A stretch of 64,000 nucleotides of DNA. It comes from Pyronema omphalodes (lineage: Eukaryota; Ascomycota; Pezizomycetes; Pezizales; Pyronemataceae). The position numbers and the translations under genes were made by a program. The stretch is taken from the NCBI GenBank assembly GCA_024516155.1, contig JAJJXM010000021.1, positions 1 to 64,000 of the forward strand, given 5' to 3'. Of the stretch, positions 10,686-21,693 are shown one piece after another (within the stretch, counting starts at the first letter, position 1; every line of letters begins with the position of its first letter). The notes beneath the pieces are model-generated. The model did not search any database. It saw only the letters and a list, made by a program, of their open reading frames with translations, and was not told where the DNA came from.

Positions 10686-11838
10686 AAAGAAAGCATTAAA
10701 TATACATGGAGCAGCCGCTTCTCAATGCAATCAACCGTGACATCATTCCGTTGCCAAAAGAAAAGTCTGTTGTTTCAATGAAGTTTCAATAAGTGCTGTG
10801 GTGATTCTATGGGTGAAAAACTACGATAGCTCTGAATATCAGCAAGAAAATCCTTTTTCCACTCCATTTATTTCCTATTCTTAGGGCTGTAATGTAAAAT
10901 CTCATCCTGCATCACTCCATTTGTATTCATTCATCGTACAGACTGCTTTATCTGCGCTCATAGAATATTCTGTTCGATCTAAATCACCACTATCTCAACA
11001 GCCACTGCAGAACCGTCCATCAATTTTTTAATGACACCTGTATTATTTGCGCTTTATATTCTTGATGTCTTTTACTCAACAATTGTTTGATTTACGCTTA
11101 AGAATATTTTGTGTCATTTGGATTACCACTATATGTAATGCGCGTTTCCGTGGTTTAGTCAGCGGTGTGGTATGGTTGGGGCAACGGTGTCTGTGGCTGG
11201 TGGGTGGTAGTGCGCGAAAGGGCACTTGTGGGATGTTGTGCATGCGACATACATCTGGTGTTGATTCTGTGGCAAACGTTTTTGGCCCTCTATGTACAAA
11301 TGCATTGCCGTAAGGTCTGTCTTTCCTCGGCGTCATGCACCGAGTTTTCTCCACCATGGTCTCTACTACCAAGATTGCCACCGCAGAGTGGATACAGGTA
11401 ACCAATGCTCCCGCTAGGGAGGATGACTCGGAAGGAAGAAGAATAGGTTGGGAAGCACTGATCAAATCTGAGAACGAGCATGAAGCACTTTTGATCGAAC
11501 AAGACCTACTATAATACTGTAAAAAACAAATACTAAAGACAGATACATAATTAAGTACCTAGAGAGTCGACGGACAGCAAAAGCGAGAAATGATTATTCA
11601 GCCAGAAAAGCCGAATAAAGGAAGTGCGAGGAAGAAGAGAAAAGGATGAGACGAAAACTGAAGAGAGACGAGTGGAGAAGTCTGAAAAGAAGAGGGAAAA
11701 GGCTAGGGCGAAGTGAGAGAGGCGGAGGGGAGCGGGGATGAGTGAAACGGGGCAGAGAAGAGGAGCGGTGATGAGGGAAGTAGAGCGGTGAGGAGAGAAG
11801 GGGAGAGAAACGAAGATCAGAGGAGAGCTGGGGAGAGC

Positions 11839-11856
11839 AGGGTTAGGGTAACCCTA
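11839..11856. repeat. Telomere-like inverted motif next to a polypurine tract
   Basis: The bases agggttagggtaacccta contain TTAGGG followed head to head by its complement. About 240 bp of almost pure purine sequence with GAGG/GGAGA steps precedes it. It is too short to be called an interstitial telomere. Confidence 0.3.
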
Positions 11857-11991
11857 GTCAGCAGTGTGGCTGTGTCGTTGCGTTGCAACAGATGAAACCT
11901 GAAAAATGAAAATTGCAAATGCAAATTAAAAATGCAAAGTTTTTTTGTCCCTCCATGTACAGATGCGTTGCCGTAGACATGCATTACGGTC

Positions 11992-12210
11992 ATGTTACTT
12001 TCCAATATATATCCTAGACGCCAAGCCATCGTGGGACAGATATCAGGTGACAGACAGAGGATGAAGCTCATGCCCACAACTCGCGAGATCTTCAGGAAGC
12101 ATCTGGGCTATAATGATGTCGTGGCGCTGATAGAGATTACAGGCTTTCACATTCCGTTCGATATTCCATGTATGATTCTGAACATTACTGACCAGTGCCA
12201 TACGACTTGA
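11992..12210 (+). other. Truncated copy of an array ORF of unknown function
   Basis: Open frame containing RRQAIVGQISG, MPTTREIFRKHLGYND and ITGFHIPFD, ending at a TGA at 12208-12210. It matches the C-terminal part of longer frames at 51001-51348 and 62577-62924. The N-terminal part is absent because unit 1-specific sequence lies upstream. I do not recognise the family. Conservation between recent copies does not by itself prove coding. Confidence 0.25.
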
Positions 12211-13694
12211 GAGGACATACCGCATGTCACTGGGCTATGCCTTCAATCCTGTACTACACACGCAAATTTCAGCGAGACATACTCATTCTACCATATCACC
12301 TCTCATTGCCTCTGCTCTACCGTCATCTGGAACCTCGCTCTGCCACCCGATCTCAAGCCCTAAGGCATCCAGGTCCATCGCGGCCAGAATCAGCATCTTT
12401 CAACCCCTCAATTGCTCAACACTCTCCGCCTCCCTGTGTCCCCGCAGCTAGCGCCCCATCTGTGTATGCAGTTCAAAGCCGCATGTCATGCAGGGAAAAC
12501 ACGCCACTGTCGACACGCTGCACAAGCAAACTCGAGCCCTTGACAACCTCCAACTGCTCCGCCCTCCCATTACCAACGTTCCACCCACTCACTTTCCAGA
12601 AGACAAAAAAACAAAACTACAACGCTGTGTCTCACAGGCTGTGCGGGGGCTTTGGCAACGCCGTCGTGTTTGGAATCCGAGAAGACAGACGCCAGATTCT
12701 TCTACCGTAGATGGACCAATCCCAACCTGAAATTCTCAGTCCATGAAAATTATTCATGGGTTGATTGAGCTATCGTCCAACACCGTGTAAAGAAACTCGT
12801 CATAATCAGGCTTAGCTACGGCAATGCATCTGTATATACTAGGAACGAACCGTTTTTGTTTTGATCTGTTGCAACGCAGAACCCGACCGACAACCCACCC
12901 ACCGACCCAAAGGAACTGTTGCCACAACGATGCAGCCACACTCCTGACTAACATAAGGGCGCAGGCGCTCCGCAAAATCTTAAGCGCGCATGGAACAAAA
13001 TAATCATGTAGACCGTACAGAATTTATTATGAGTGCAAATGAAACAGTGGTTATAAAACTATCAGGTCTAGTGCATTAGCTGTAGTTGATGTATCATGGG
13101 AGTGTGGTGGAGAGGGCAGGGGAGAGGAGGGGGTGAAGTTTGGGGAAACTTCAGGTGATATGTCTTTGCCCTTTTTATCCTGTTGTATAGAAATTACAAT
13201 GTCACATTAGATAATACGTCTTGAAATCAATAACTACGAGTATTCTTTGTGATGTACATCACAGCTGCCCGGTTTAAACAAACCAGATTCCAGAGGTTTT
13301 TATCATGTCTCGCAGTCTGTGGTTCATAAAATACGATATCTGTTTTAGCTATTAGCTACTTCATCCCGCATTTTGCAAGTCAGAGATCGGTCAGGTCTCG
13401 CTCAAACAACATCATGGCCTGTGCTTGATGAAGAATGGAGTCTTTACTGGACCATTGTACGTTTTGCTTGGAATTCTTAGGAAGTCTCATTACCAAGATC
13501 GGGTTTGCATATTCGGGGACCTTTTGATCTTTACATCACCACAGTTTTCTATATGAGATACTATTATCAGGACAAATCTTAATATTATGCCATCAAACTT
13601 GCCAAAACATAGCACGTATATAATCATCATCCTCAAAATGTCAGAAGTACGATCCAGCAATTAGCTGCAAATAAACTCAAATATATTATATACA
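12211..13694. other. Gene-free left part of unit 2
   Basis: Contains a complete minus-strand copy of repeat X at 12806-12975. An open frame at 12195-12710 is low-complexity and broken in other units. The 13140-13560 part is strongly diverged from units 1 and 3, unlike the sequence that follows it. Confidence 0.4.
12806..12975 (-). repeat. Dispersed short repeat X, complete minus-strand copy
   Basis: Reads in reverse as aagggcgcagg..., gttagtcag, gttgtggcaacagttcc, ggtgggtgggttg, gcgttgcaaca and tatatacagatgcattgcc. This copy shows the full core that is deleted in the equivalent place of unit 1 (570-643). Confidence 0.6.
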
Positions 13695-13950
13695 TACAAA
13701 CCACTACCTCCGTGTTTATTCTACATAACCGCTGTATTTTTGCGGTGCCTTTAAACACTCTCTTAGATGTGCGCGTGCAATTATGTGGAGCACATCCGCT
13801 GTGTTAGTCAGCTGTGCGGCTGCGTCGTTGTGGCAACAGTTCATTCGGGTGGGTGGGTTTCGGTCGGGTGTTGCGCTGTTGCATTGCAACAGAACAAAAG
13901 TGAAAGTGAAATTTTTTTCTATCCCTCGTATATACAGATGTATTGGCTTA
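13695..13950 (+). repeat. Dispersed short repeat X, unit 2 upstream copy
   Basis: Nearly identical to 1505-1765 and at the equivalent position, 5' of the second HeLo-like fragment. Confidence 0.6.
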
Positions 13951-14182
13951 TATAAAAATAGAGCCTCTCAATCGATTGACGTGCATACATTGCAGAGCCT
14001 CGTCAGCAGATATTGAAAATGCGGGGAAGATGGGGTAAGGAATGCACGTCTCTTCAAGTCAACCGTCCCAGCCATCTTCATCATCAACAACCATCGTGTT
14101 CTCCTGCCATATCGATATTCTTAGCAACATCTACGCTGCTTTCAATCAATCGCAACTACACCGCAAATACCATCGACGAGCT

Positions 14183-14461
14183 ATGGATCCGTTGAGCATC
14201 GCAGCGGCCGTTGCTGGCTTCCTCAGTCTTCCGGCCAGATCGCTGCAACGCTTCTAGATTACGTCGATGGTGTTGAATCAGCCCCGCAGGAAGTTCAGAG
14301 CCTTCACCTGGAAGTCACAGCCCTACACCATGTCCTCAAAGAGTTCGTGACGTTCCTACGGAACGATGCTCTTAACGGAAGAGAATTCGAAAGTACATCT
14401 GTGTTATTTGGAGCAGTTTGGGGCTGTCAGAACCAGCTTGAGCGACATCGTGAAAGAAGGT
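14183..14461 (+). pseudogene. HeLo-like N-terminal domain fragment, frameshifted
   Basis: Equivalent of 1992-2232. It starts MDPLSIAAAVAGFLSL, then a one-base deletion near 14230 (cttccggcc instead of ctcgccggcc) shifts the frame into an early stop. Beyond the shift the sequence retains about 48 bp that unit 1 lost. These encode a stretch like KEFVTFLRNDAL and, further on, VLFGAV, matching the expected continuation of the domain. Repeat X truncates it at about 14462. Units 1 and 2 therefore carry different disabling lesions of the same ancestral reading frame. Confidence 0.72.
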
Positions 14462-14720
14462 ACACACCACTACCTCCGTGTTTATTCTATATAACCGCTG
14501 CATTTTTGCCGTCAACTTGAACACTCTCTTAGATGTGCGCGTGCAGTTATGTGGAGCGCATGCGCTATGTTAGTTAGCGCTGCGACCGCGTCGTTGTGGC
14601 AACAGTTCATTTGGATTGGTGGGTGGTTGGGTTTTCGGGTGCTGTTGCGTTGCAAAATTATTTTCTGTCCCTCGTTTATACAGATTCATTGCCGTCATAC
14701 ATAGGGAGGTTTTGCATTCG
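14462..14720 (+). repeat. Dispersed short repeat X, unit 2 downstream copy
   Basis: Equivalent of 2234-2490. It starts accactacctccgtgttt directly after the truncated HeLo-like sequence. Confidence 0.6.
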
Positions 14721-14789
14721 GCCTTGCAGATTCTATGAAAACACTTCATACTCCACGACACTTGTGAACCGCACCTGATTGCGTGACAC

Positions 14790-15560
14790 TGGATTAAAGT
14801 ATGAAACTGGATCACAGAGGCTGCTGAATGATGGCATTTGGAATACGGTATTGCTGCCTGAAGGCTCAAGGTCGCTTCCTGTACGTACCCTATTACACTC
14901 AACTCTGATGGCATCTTTGGAGATTCCGATACCTGGGGAGCGGCATCAGGAAACCGGCATGGCCCTCCAGTCCCTCCACGATTCGGCGATCATTCTTGCG
15001 ACCCGGTTAAGATTTGGAAGATCTCAATCTTGAAATGTCACCCCGCCGTGTTCCACGTCATGACGTTAGGGTTGTCAACGTTTAGATATTAATCAATCAA
15101 TCACCCTGTCTTTCTGACTACCGACCCACATAGCAGTCTCTTTGTCTGGACATTCAGGCGCGGTAGTCGGTTATGTTTCGGGGGGTAACAGGATGTTCAA
15201 CATTTCCTCCGCTCCCTATTCCTGCCATTGGTACAGAATCACCGCATGATTATACCGTTTCTGTGTTGGAAGATGGAAAGGTCTTCGGCCGGGGTCCCAA
15301 TGCAGTTGACTGTACTCGCGGTCAGCTCGCATACACTGTGCCTCAGAACGATACCGGGGAAGAGCGGTTTATTCACGAATCACACGCAGTTCAATGACTG
15401 TGGATGACGTATCGAAATCATGAGGAGGCCCAGGCAGCAAGTGTACTGCGACACCAAGGCAATTTAAAGATGCGAATACCGCGAATAATGCTGACAAGAC
15501 CTTCTGCGGTAGTGATATTTTCGCCTTCACATGCGACATAGAGACGGTATTTGCACAAGA
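14790..15560. other. Unit 2-specific 770 bp segment with LINE-like tail
   Basis: Absent at the equivalent points of unit 1 (near 2560) and unit 3 (near 54005), which are joined at almost the same place. It contains cgtcatgacgttagggttg...aacgttta followed by attaatcaatcaatca at about 15050-15101. This resembles the end of the relic at 45840-45930 and looks like a LINE 3' terminus with a TCAA-type tail. A 74-codon open frame (15173-15397) shows no domain I recognise. It may be an insertion in unit 2 or ancestral sequence lost from the other two. Confidence 0.4.
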
Positions 15561-18500
15561 TTTAACACTTTTCTGAAGGACCGTATATCCAGATCAGAGG
15601 GCCAGACATCATGATCCTGGCAAAGCAACTGCGTATGGTGACTTCGGAGAGATCGTACGGCAATGAGGTGCTTCCTAATGGAAGCATATGGGAATGTGAC
15701 ATATTTTCGACTGGCGAATGGACTTTGGGCCAGGTAAAGCTGGTAAAGATGAAAGAGTCAGGTAAAGCGGGTGAAGAGAGGGGCACGTAATAATTGAAGA
15801 ATTATCCCCATCCGGTGTTATACAGTTCTCAACCGCGATTACCGAAGCCAACCCCAATACGCAATTTGACAGTGCTTTCACTGACTGCAGTAACTCCAGG
15901 AAGTCGCAAGCTGAATATAAGGGGGATTATGGCTTCAACTGATACAAAAGTCTGTTTGAAGTCAAACTTTACCGCTGCTCTAGTGGGAGGAACACTACCG
16001 AAGACGCCTGTCAAAGCACACGTCAAATTGGCTGGTCTTTCCGCTGCTAAAAGCGGACAAGGCAGAACACCGACGATGGCCAAGAAAATACGGTCCGGCT
16101 GAGCTGTGTCCTGTGTTGGCAACCCTACGTTGGCGATGTCGCCGGTTCCATTTCAAATCCCTACTCGTGCCCAAAGCCACCATCCTCAGGCACGAGTGCC
16201 TCTCAAACGGAACGGAAGTGATGGTAGGTATCGCGGTCCGGGGCTGAGGGGGCTACGCCTGAGGTGGCGTAACTGGAACGCATGAGAATCCATAAGGACG
16301 AGAGAAATACACCTCTATGACAATAGTGTAAAAAGCTCTATTCAACCAAGTGAATATTCGCTATTCCAACGGTTTAAAAATCGTCTCCATCGTTTCAGTG
16401 GTTGTTGAGATTTCGCATGGGCGTGAGAAAATGTCAACACAAATTTACAACACCAGCTATATCACCACGGCGCATCACAACGCGATGCGGACTTAGGAAA
16501 AGTTGGAATATTGAATTTTCATATATATTATCCACGTATACGATTATTGAGTAAACCGCAGTTGATGGCGTGGGTAAACAGTAGTGTAATATCGTTAACA
16601 TAGTCAATTGGGCACAGCACAAACGGTGCGGTTGGACTATTCAAAAAATCAATATGGTGGGGTATAATGCCTACATGTGGCTTAGAATGCATGTTGTGCG
16701 TAATTATCCAATCCTTCTCGATTTGTTTGCGGTTGATTCGCATGTGCTATTCAATTACGCGTACTTTCGAATTCAGGCATGGTATTCATTTTTGTATGCT
16801 CTGCTTTTGGGTGTGCTCGCTATGCGCGGTGGCCTTACATAACTTTCTCTGCGCGCTCATGGCATTACTTGTTGCCATAAAGGTGGCGGCTAGCGCCTGC
16901 ACCCCAAGTTGCTCTTGGATATGTAATGTTTTTAATCTTTTGGTGTGGGTTGTGCGGATGAGTATGGTTTGGTAATACATTCTACATATACTGCAGCAAA
17001 CCAAGGCGGCCGATTTCCCGGCACAGCGCACCTGCAAGCGAGGACGAGGGTCAGAAATCATCCCATGCTCCTACTGTATGCAGACACCCGTCTCACGTGG
17101 CGATGCCGGACATGCACAAGGGTAATTCCCAAGGACCCGATTACCAGCCTACGTTAATGCAGCCTTACAGAATTGCAGTAGCCTTTACCATTTGCCACGA
17201 TGCGCCTAATGCACGATCATACTAATGCAGCATCAGCTTCTAGAAGCACAGCTGCAGAACCGCTGCAAATATAATATGCATACATGGAAATTTATCTATC
17301 GCCTCATAATCCTGATAGGCAGCACTAATTACACCTGCGACATCATCCTCTCAGCCCGCTGATTCCTCATCCGCTGCTGTTTTTTTCTCCTCCCCATTTT
17401 GATCGTCAAGAAATGCAGTTTCTGACACATCAATAACTACACTGAACCCCTCCTCATCATATTCCCCACCGGGCCTCACCGTTACACCTGCACAAAATCA
17501 ATACAATACCTCTCCATAAGTCTATCAGTCAGTACCAGAGCAGACTATGATAAAAGAACACAAATGTCAGCGAAGAATACAGGAAATCTATTAGGAGCAG
17601 GACGTTCTCAGATGCGGAGATGAGTAACACAACAGATCGAGGGGTGAGCATGAAGCTGCTGAGGTGTGCTGCTGAACGGGGCTGGAGAGGAAGTTCAGAA
17701 TGGGTTTAACAGAGGTCGAGTGAAGAGGAGAAAGGGTAGGGGATGAAGCGGTAGCAGAGGCATGGCCAGAGCAGGAGACGAAGGTGGAAGTGGAAGCGGA
17801 GGTGCATGCGGGCGCGGACACCGACGCGGAGGTGGAGGGGGAGGAAAAAAGGTAATGCTGACAAACAGGGGGAAGCTTCGAATGCATCCCCTGGTTCCGG
17901 AGAAGATAGCACAGGTGGCAATGCAAGACGTGGTAGAACTGCAAAGAAAGAGGGTGGACAGGGATCCAGGTGCAAGTTGGGGCAGAGGCGTGCCTGTTCC
18001 CGTAGCGTTGACTGCTTAGGGGCGGGAGATGAATTGGGTAACAGCACAGAGGATCTTTTTGCAAGGTGAATGGTTTCGGCTCTTGAAATATACGGTCATG
18101 TCTGGTTGTTTGCAATGGTTATATGATAGCCCTGTGTTGCATAAAAAATAAATGCTTGGGAAACTGTCCATGGATTACATAATCATTTTCCTGTTGCATA
18201 ACGAATGGTTTACAGTGGGCTAGCCATATCATGTGGCGCGGCGATGCATAACGAAAGGATAAGTGGCCGATAATTGAGTAGAGGATCTACTATTTTCGTT
18301 TTTTACAGCTATAATACAAAGCTGAGGTAGTAATCCACTGTGAAGCAATTGAATCGTACTTCTTGGATAGCCTCTAGCGACAATAGAAAACTGAGACAGT
18401 AATCCACTATGCAGCAATCAGATCGTACTTCTTAGATAGCCTATCCATTTATAGCTGTTAATACTGTGTCACTTCGCATCTTTTAGCCATGATTTCGATG

Positions 18501-18609
18501 ATTGCCGGAATCGTGGGACCGATTTGATAGTGGCACGGTATGCCACATATGTGCGCAAGAACGCGGAAGTGTATTCGCTTGACTTGGTTCACGAGATATG
18601 GACAGGAAC
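15561..18609. other. Gene-free unit sequence up to the copia insertion
   Basis: Collinear with 2580-5108 of unit 1. It includes the short frame 15929-16102, an AT-rich part at 16500-16950 that is longer than in units 1 and 3, the GA-rich tract at 17590-18070 and the tandem 68 bp pair at 18308-18447. No supported gene. Confidence 0.45.
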
Positions 18610-18781
18610 TGTTGAAAACGGACCGGTCATGTTGAATAGTCAACATGACAAGGACATATTGAAACAGCCATGTCCGTACTGGTCATGTTGCTTGGAGGAG
18701 TACGGTTCCCAGTATATAAACTGTAGTTAGAACCGTTCGTTAACAAAATAATCTAACTCACTTTACAAACTCAGTTTAATA
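18610..18781 (+). repeat. Copia 5' LTR (172 bp)
   Basis: Begins tgttgaaaacgg and ends ctcagtttaata. It contains an internal inverted motif (catgttgaatagtcaacatg) and tatataa near 18714, a possible TATA box. It matches 23703-23874 base for base by eye. Confidence 0.93.
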
Positions 18782-18799
18782 GGTTATGAGCCCTTCGCA
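18782..18799 (+). promoter_or_regulatory. Copia primer-binding site, tRNA-Met anticodon half
   Basis: The sequence ggttatgagccc directly follows the LTR. It is complementary to the ctcataacc part of a methionine tRNA anticodon arm rather than to a tRNA 3' end. Copia-type elements are known to prime from an internally cleaved initiator tRNA-Met. The short LTR element at 33437 has the same site. Confidence 0.7.
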
Positions 18800-18874
18800 T
18801 AACCGCTACAATTACACCAAAATAATTTTTCATCTTCAACAAAAACCCCACAACAAATTCACCACAACGCCACT

Positions 18875-19888
18875 ATGTCTTCAACAGACAACAACATCTT
18901 CAAACATCCGGATGGATCCTTTCCTAGACTCACCGGACCTAATTATTCCTCTTGGAAATCGGACATCACTCGAGTGCTTCGAGCAACTTCAGCTTGGGAG
19001 ATTGTTGAAGGTACGAAAACTTTGCCGGATCTGGCTGCTGAAGGAGCAACTGAGGCAGAACGCAACATTGCTCAAATGAGACGGGATAATTTTATTCAGC
19101 GACGTGAGAAAGCTGTAGCTGCAATCTACAACTCATGTTCTCCTATCATTCGAAAAGATATTTCAAAAAGCTTCGATCCTTGTGAGATTTGGAAAACTCT
19201 TGCGAAGAAGTGTGATTCAGCTAGTACTGCAGTGGGACGACAGTCACTACTTCAAGAGTTTCAGGATTTGAGACCGTCACCGGGTGTCTCAATTAGTGAC
19301 TATCTAGCGTCCCTGTTGGAAATCCGGGACCAGATAGCTGGAACAGCTGAAGAACTCTCGGATGCTGTGTTCAAATCTCATATTTTTCGAACACTTCCTC
19401 CGGCTTATGCCGTTACCATCGAAATTCTTCGGATGGGAAATGATAATGTGGAGACAGTCATTGAAGCGATCAAGGAAAAGGAGAAGGTCACGAAGCTCAG
19501 TATTAAGCCAGCTGCAGAAACCGATGCTTTCTACTCTGCAAGTAGTAGCCAAGATTCTCCTCAACCCCGGAGGAAGCAACGCTGGTCCAACAATAACAGA
19601 ACTCAACGAAATCAAGGCAACAGGTGGTGTGAGAATTGCCAGTCGGCAACCCACAACACTGAAGTGTGCTTTCATGCAACAAAAACCAATAAAAAGCGTC
19701 AATACTCGAGCATTGAAGAGAACTCCTGCTTTTATTGTGGATTAACTGGACACAAAATCCAAAATTGCAGAATTAAAAAGAGAGGGGAGGCTCTACAGGA
19801 ACGCACCAAGCGTGCCAAAACTGACTCTGGACATGCAAAGATTGCGACCATCAGCGAAGAAGAGGCTGATGATCCGTCTGAAATGTGA
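18875..19888 (+). CDS. gag: Copia Gag
   Basis: 337 codons starting at the first ATG after the leader. The N-terminal part has PRLTGPNYSSWKSDI, typical of copia Gag (DUF4219/UBN2-type). A central helical region follows, then the zinc knuckle CFYCGLTGHKIQNC (C-X2-C-X4-H-X4-C) near residue 287, and an earlier Cys/His cluster WCENCQSATHNTEVC. Gag packages element RNA into particles. The frame ends at UGA 19886-19888 in context atg tga ctc. The downstream pol frame is the same frame, so Gag-Pol would need stop-codon readthrough. Confidence 0.9.
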   Translation: MSSTDNNIFKHPDGSFPRLTGPNYSSWKSDITRVLRATSAWEIVEGTKTLPDLAAEGATEAERNIAQMRRDNFIQRREKAVAAIYNSCSPIIRKDISKSFDPCEIWKTLAKKCDSASTAVGRQSLLQEFQDLRPSPGVSISDYLASLLEIRDQIAGTAEELSDAVFKSHIFRTLPPAYAVTIEILRMGNDNVETVIEAIKEKEKVTKLSIKPAAETDAFYSASSSQDSPQPRRKQRWSNNNRTQRNQGNRWCENCQSATHNTEVCFHATKTNKKRQYSSIEENSCFYCGLTGHKIQNCRIKKRGEALQERTKRAKTDSGHAKIATISEEEADDPSEM

Positions 19889-21496
19889 CTCGCTGAGTCA
19901 ACAAGATGTGAGGAAAAGAATAATGAAGCTACCTCACTGTACTCTGGACAAATTCTTGTCCATAAAAGCTCCCGCACCTCAGCCTGGCTTGTGGACTCCG
20001 GTGCTTCTCATCACTTTTGCAACGAAAGCCATCAAATGAAAAATATTCAAAACCAGACTCTAAATGTTGCAATGGGTGATGGTCATTCTGTAACTTCAAA
20101 GACCACAGGAACATTGTCTCTAGCAGGAGTGCATATCAGAGCTCACTTTGTCCCGGAATTCCGTGTATCACTACTATCTGTGAGCCAACTGGCAGCGGAT
20201 GGATTTATGACCACTTTTTCCGGACAGAAATGCACCATCTCGAAGGGGTGCAAAATCCTATTGATGGCGGCTAAAAAGGATGGGCTATATCGCATTGATC
20301 TAGATGCTACTGCTCTCATTACAACTAGATCAATGACTGAGAAATCTAAAACACAGCCCATCCCAGAATCAAGCTCAACCGTTGCACCACAGATCTCCAA
20401 CACTGACCCTGAGGTCATCACGCCTATGTTTTCAAGAAGATCACGAAAATCAGATTCAATCGTATTATGGCATAGACGACTGGCTCATCTCAATGCCTCT
20501 GCTATGAAGCAGCTACTGGGACAGACAGTACAATTTTCGGAGGAACACAATTCCTTGCTCTGTGATATCTGTATTAGGGCCAAGCATCAGCAAAAGTTTA
20601 ATAGGACAAAGGTGCCCTCATCAACAGTACCATTTGAGCTGGTTCATTCAGACTTATGTGGACCAATTAAACACCCATCCGCTGGCGGTGCATCGTACTA
20701 CATCATTTATATTGATGATTGTACGAAGCATACGGAGATTTACTTCCTTGTTGGGAAAACCGCCGAAGAAATCACAGCAAAATTCGAACATTATCACGCC
20801 TGGGTACGAGCCCAAGGGTATACGATCAAACGATTCCGCTGCGACAACGGTCGCGGTGAATACAGCAATAGAAAATTCCTCGACATCCTTGGAAGCCATG
20901 GTATCAGCTATGAACCAGCTCCACCCTACACTCAACATAAAAATGGCATAGCGGAACGAATGATCAGAACCATCAACACCAAAGCAAGATGCATGCTGTT
21001 GGATGCTGAACTACCGATGAGATTCTGGGCAGAGGCAGTCCGAACTGCATGTTACCTGCATCAGCGCACACCCAATGCGAGCCTTCTTCACAGAATATCA
21101 CCCTATGAAGCACTTACAGGCAGCGTTCCAAAACTTCATCACCTGCGGCGCTTTGGTTGCACAGTTTATAAATGGATACCCAAGGAGCAGAGAACAAACA
21201 AGAATTTTGGGCCACGCTCAAAACCTTGCATGTTCCTGGGTTATGTGCATAAGACCACTAAAATATGGCGTCTATGGGACTTTGAGCAGAAGAAATCAAT
21301 AGAATGTTCAAATGTTATATGGAGAGAGGAACAAAATGCATTTGAAGCGAATATGAGTGATGCTGAGGCTTTCATTCAGAAAGTTGAAGAAGATATTACC
21401 TTCCCCACTGAGGATGAAGAAGCCGAGCAATCGGAAGAAGAAGACCCCAGCAATGCCTTGTTGAGCACTGGGCATGTTACAAGTAAGCATACCTGA
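19889..21496 (+). CDS. pol: Copia Pol, 5' part: protease and integrase
   Basis: Open frame in phase with Gag beyond the UGA, with no ATG near its start. The protease active site is VDSGASHHFC at about 19991. The pre-integrase zinc finger shows LWHRRLAHLN...CDICIRAKH (HH-CC). The integrase core has HSDLCGP, FRCDNGRGEY and a later conserved glutamate in the expected arrangement (D,D,E), and GYVHKTTKIWRLWD marks its C-terminal end. The frame closes at 21494-21496, but a GTAAGC just before it (21483) may be a splice donor leading to the RT frame. Acts in the particle to process polyproteins and insert cDNA. Confidence 0.88.
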   Translation, partial: LAESTRCEEKNNEATSLYSGQILVHKSSRTSAWLVDSGASHHFCNESHQMKNIQNQTLNVAMGDGHSVTSKTTGTLSLAGVHIRAHFVPEFRVSLLSVSQLAADGFMTTFSGQKCTISKGCKILLMAAKKDGLYRIDLDATALITTRSMTEKSKTQPIPESSSTVAPQISNTDPEVITPMFSRRSRKSDSIVLWHRRLAHLNASAMKQLLGQTVQFSEEHNSLLCDICIRAKHQQKFNRTKVPSSTVPFELVHSDLCGPIKHPSAGGASYYIIYIDDCTKHTEIYFLVGKTAEEITAKFEHYHAWVRAQGYTIKRFRCDNGRGEYSNRKFLDILGSHGISYEPAPPYTQHKNGIAERMIRTINTKARCMLLDAELPMRFWAEAVRTACYLHQRTPNASLLHRISPYEALTGSVPKLHHLRRFGCTVYKWIPKEQRTNKNFGPRSKPCMFLGYVHKTTKIWRLWDFEQKKSIECSNVIWREEQNAFEANMSDAEAFIQKVEEDITFPTEDEEAEQSEEEDPSNALLSTGHVTSKHT

Positions 21497-21693
21497 AAGG
21501 CAGACAACCTTTTATTTTACTTTATTCCCAATATTGTACAAGCTTCTTGAGGAATACACATTTTACATATTGACGAGTTGTCATTGATGAAGAACCCTGT
21601 GTGGTGTCCTTAAAAAAAAAAAAAAAAAAAAACATTATTCCTTTTTCTTCTTCATTGTATCCTTGAAAAACAAAATCTAATATATCTTGATAG
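21483..21693 (+). other. Intron-like segment in copia pol (211 nt)
   Basis: Starts GTAAGC, ends TTGATAG, and has CTAAT about 18 nt before the AG. Without it the integrase and RT frames are offset by one base. Removing 211 nt joins them in phase (codon a|ac). It contains a run of 21 A at 21612-21632. The alternative is a foreign A-tailed insertion that broke pol. Confidence 0.5.

Larger units (their letters stand above)
10426..11975. other. Unit 1-specific segment replacing part of the 3' spacer
   Basis: Units 2 and 3 have no counterpart to this ~1.55 kb. In the gene C flank the corresponding spacer is only a few hundred bases. It includes a 10540-10685 segment related to 39935-40080, two copies of repeat X (11160-11310, 11857-11975), a polypurine tract at about 11600-11840 and a short telomere-like motif. 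No gene is supported. Confidence 0.45.
1..12282. repeat. Tandem array unit 1 (left edge cut by window)
   Basis: First copy of the array unit. The motif cattctacc with its downstream sequence near base 2 recurs at about 12284, 51426 and 63006 in the same orientation, and long collinear blocks follow each occurrence. This unit contains dispersed repeat X, a HeLo-like pseudogene, a GA-rich tract, block R5', a tRNA-like sequence, gene A and block R3'. About 10426-11975 is not shared with the other units. It carries the empty sites of four elements found in other units: the copia (near 5107), the LINE (near 5915), the solo LTR (near 4565) and a hAT-type MITE (near 1308). Confidence 0.85.
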
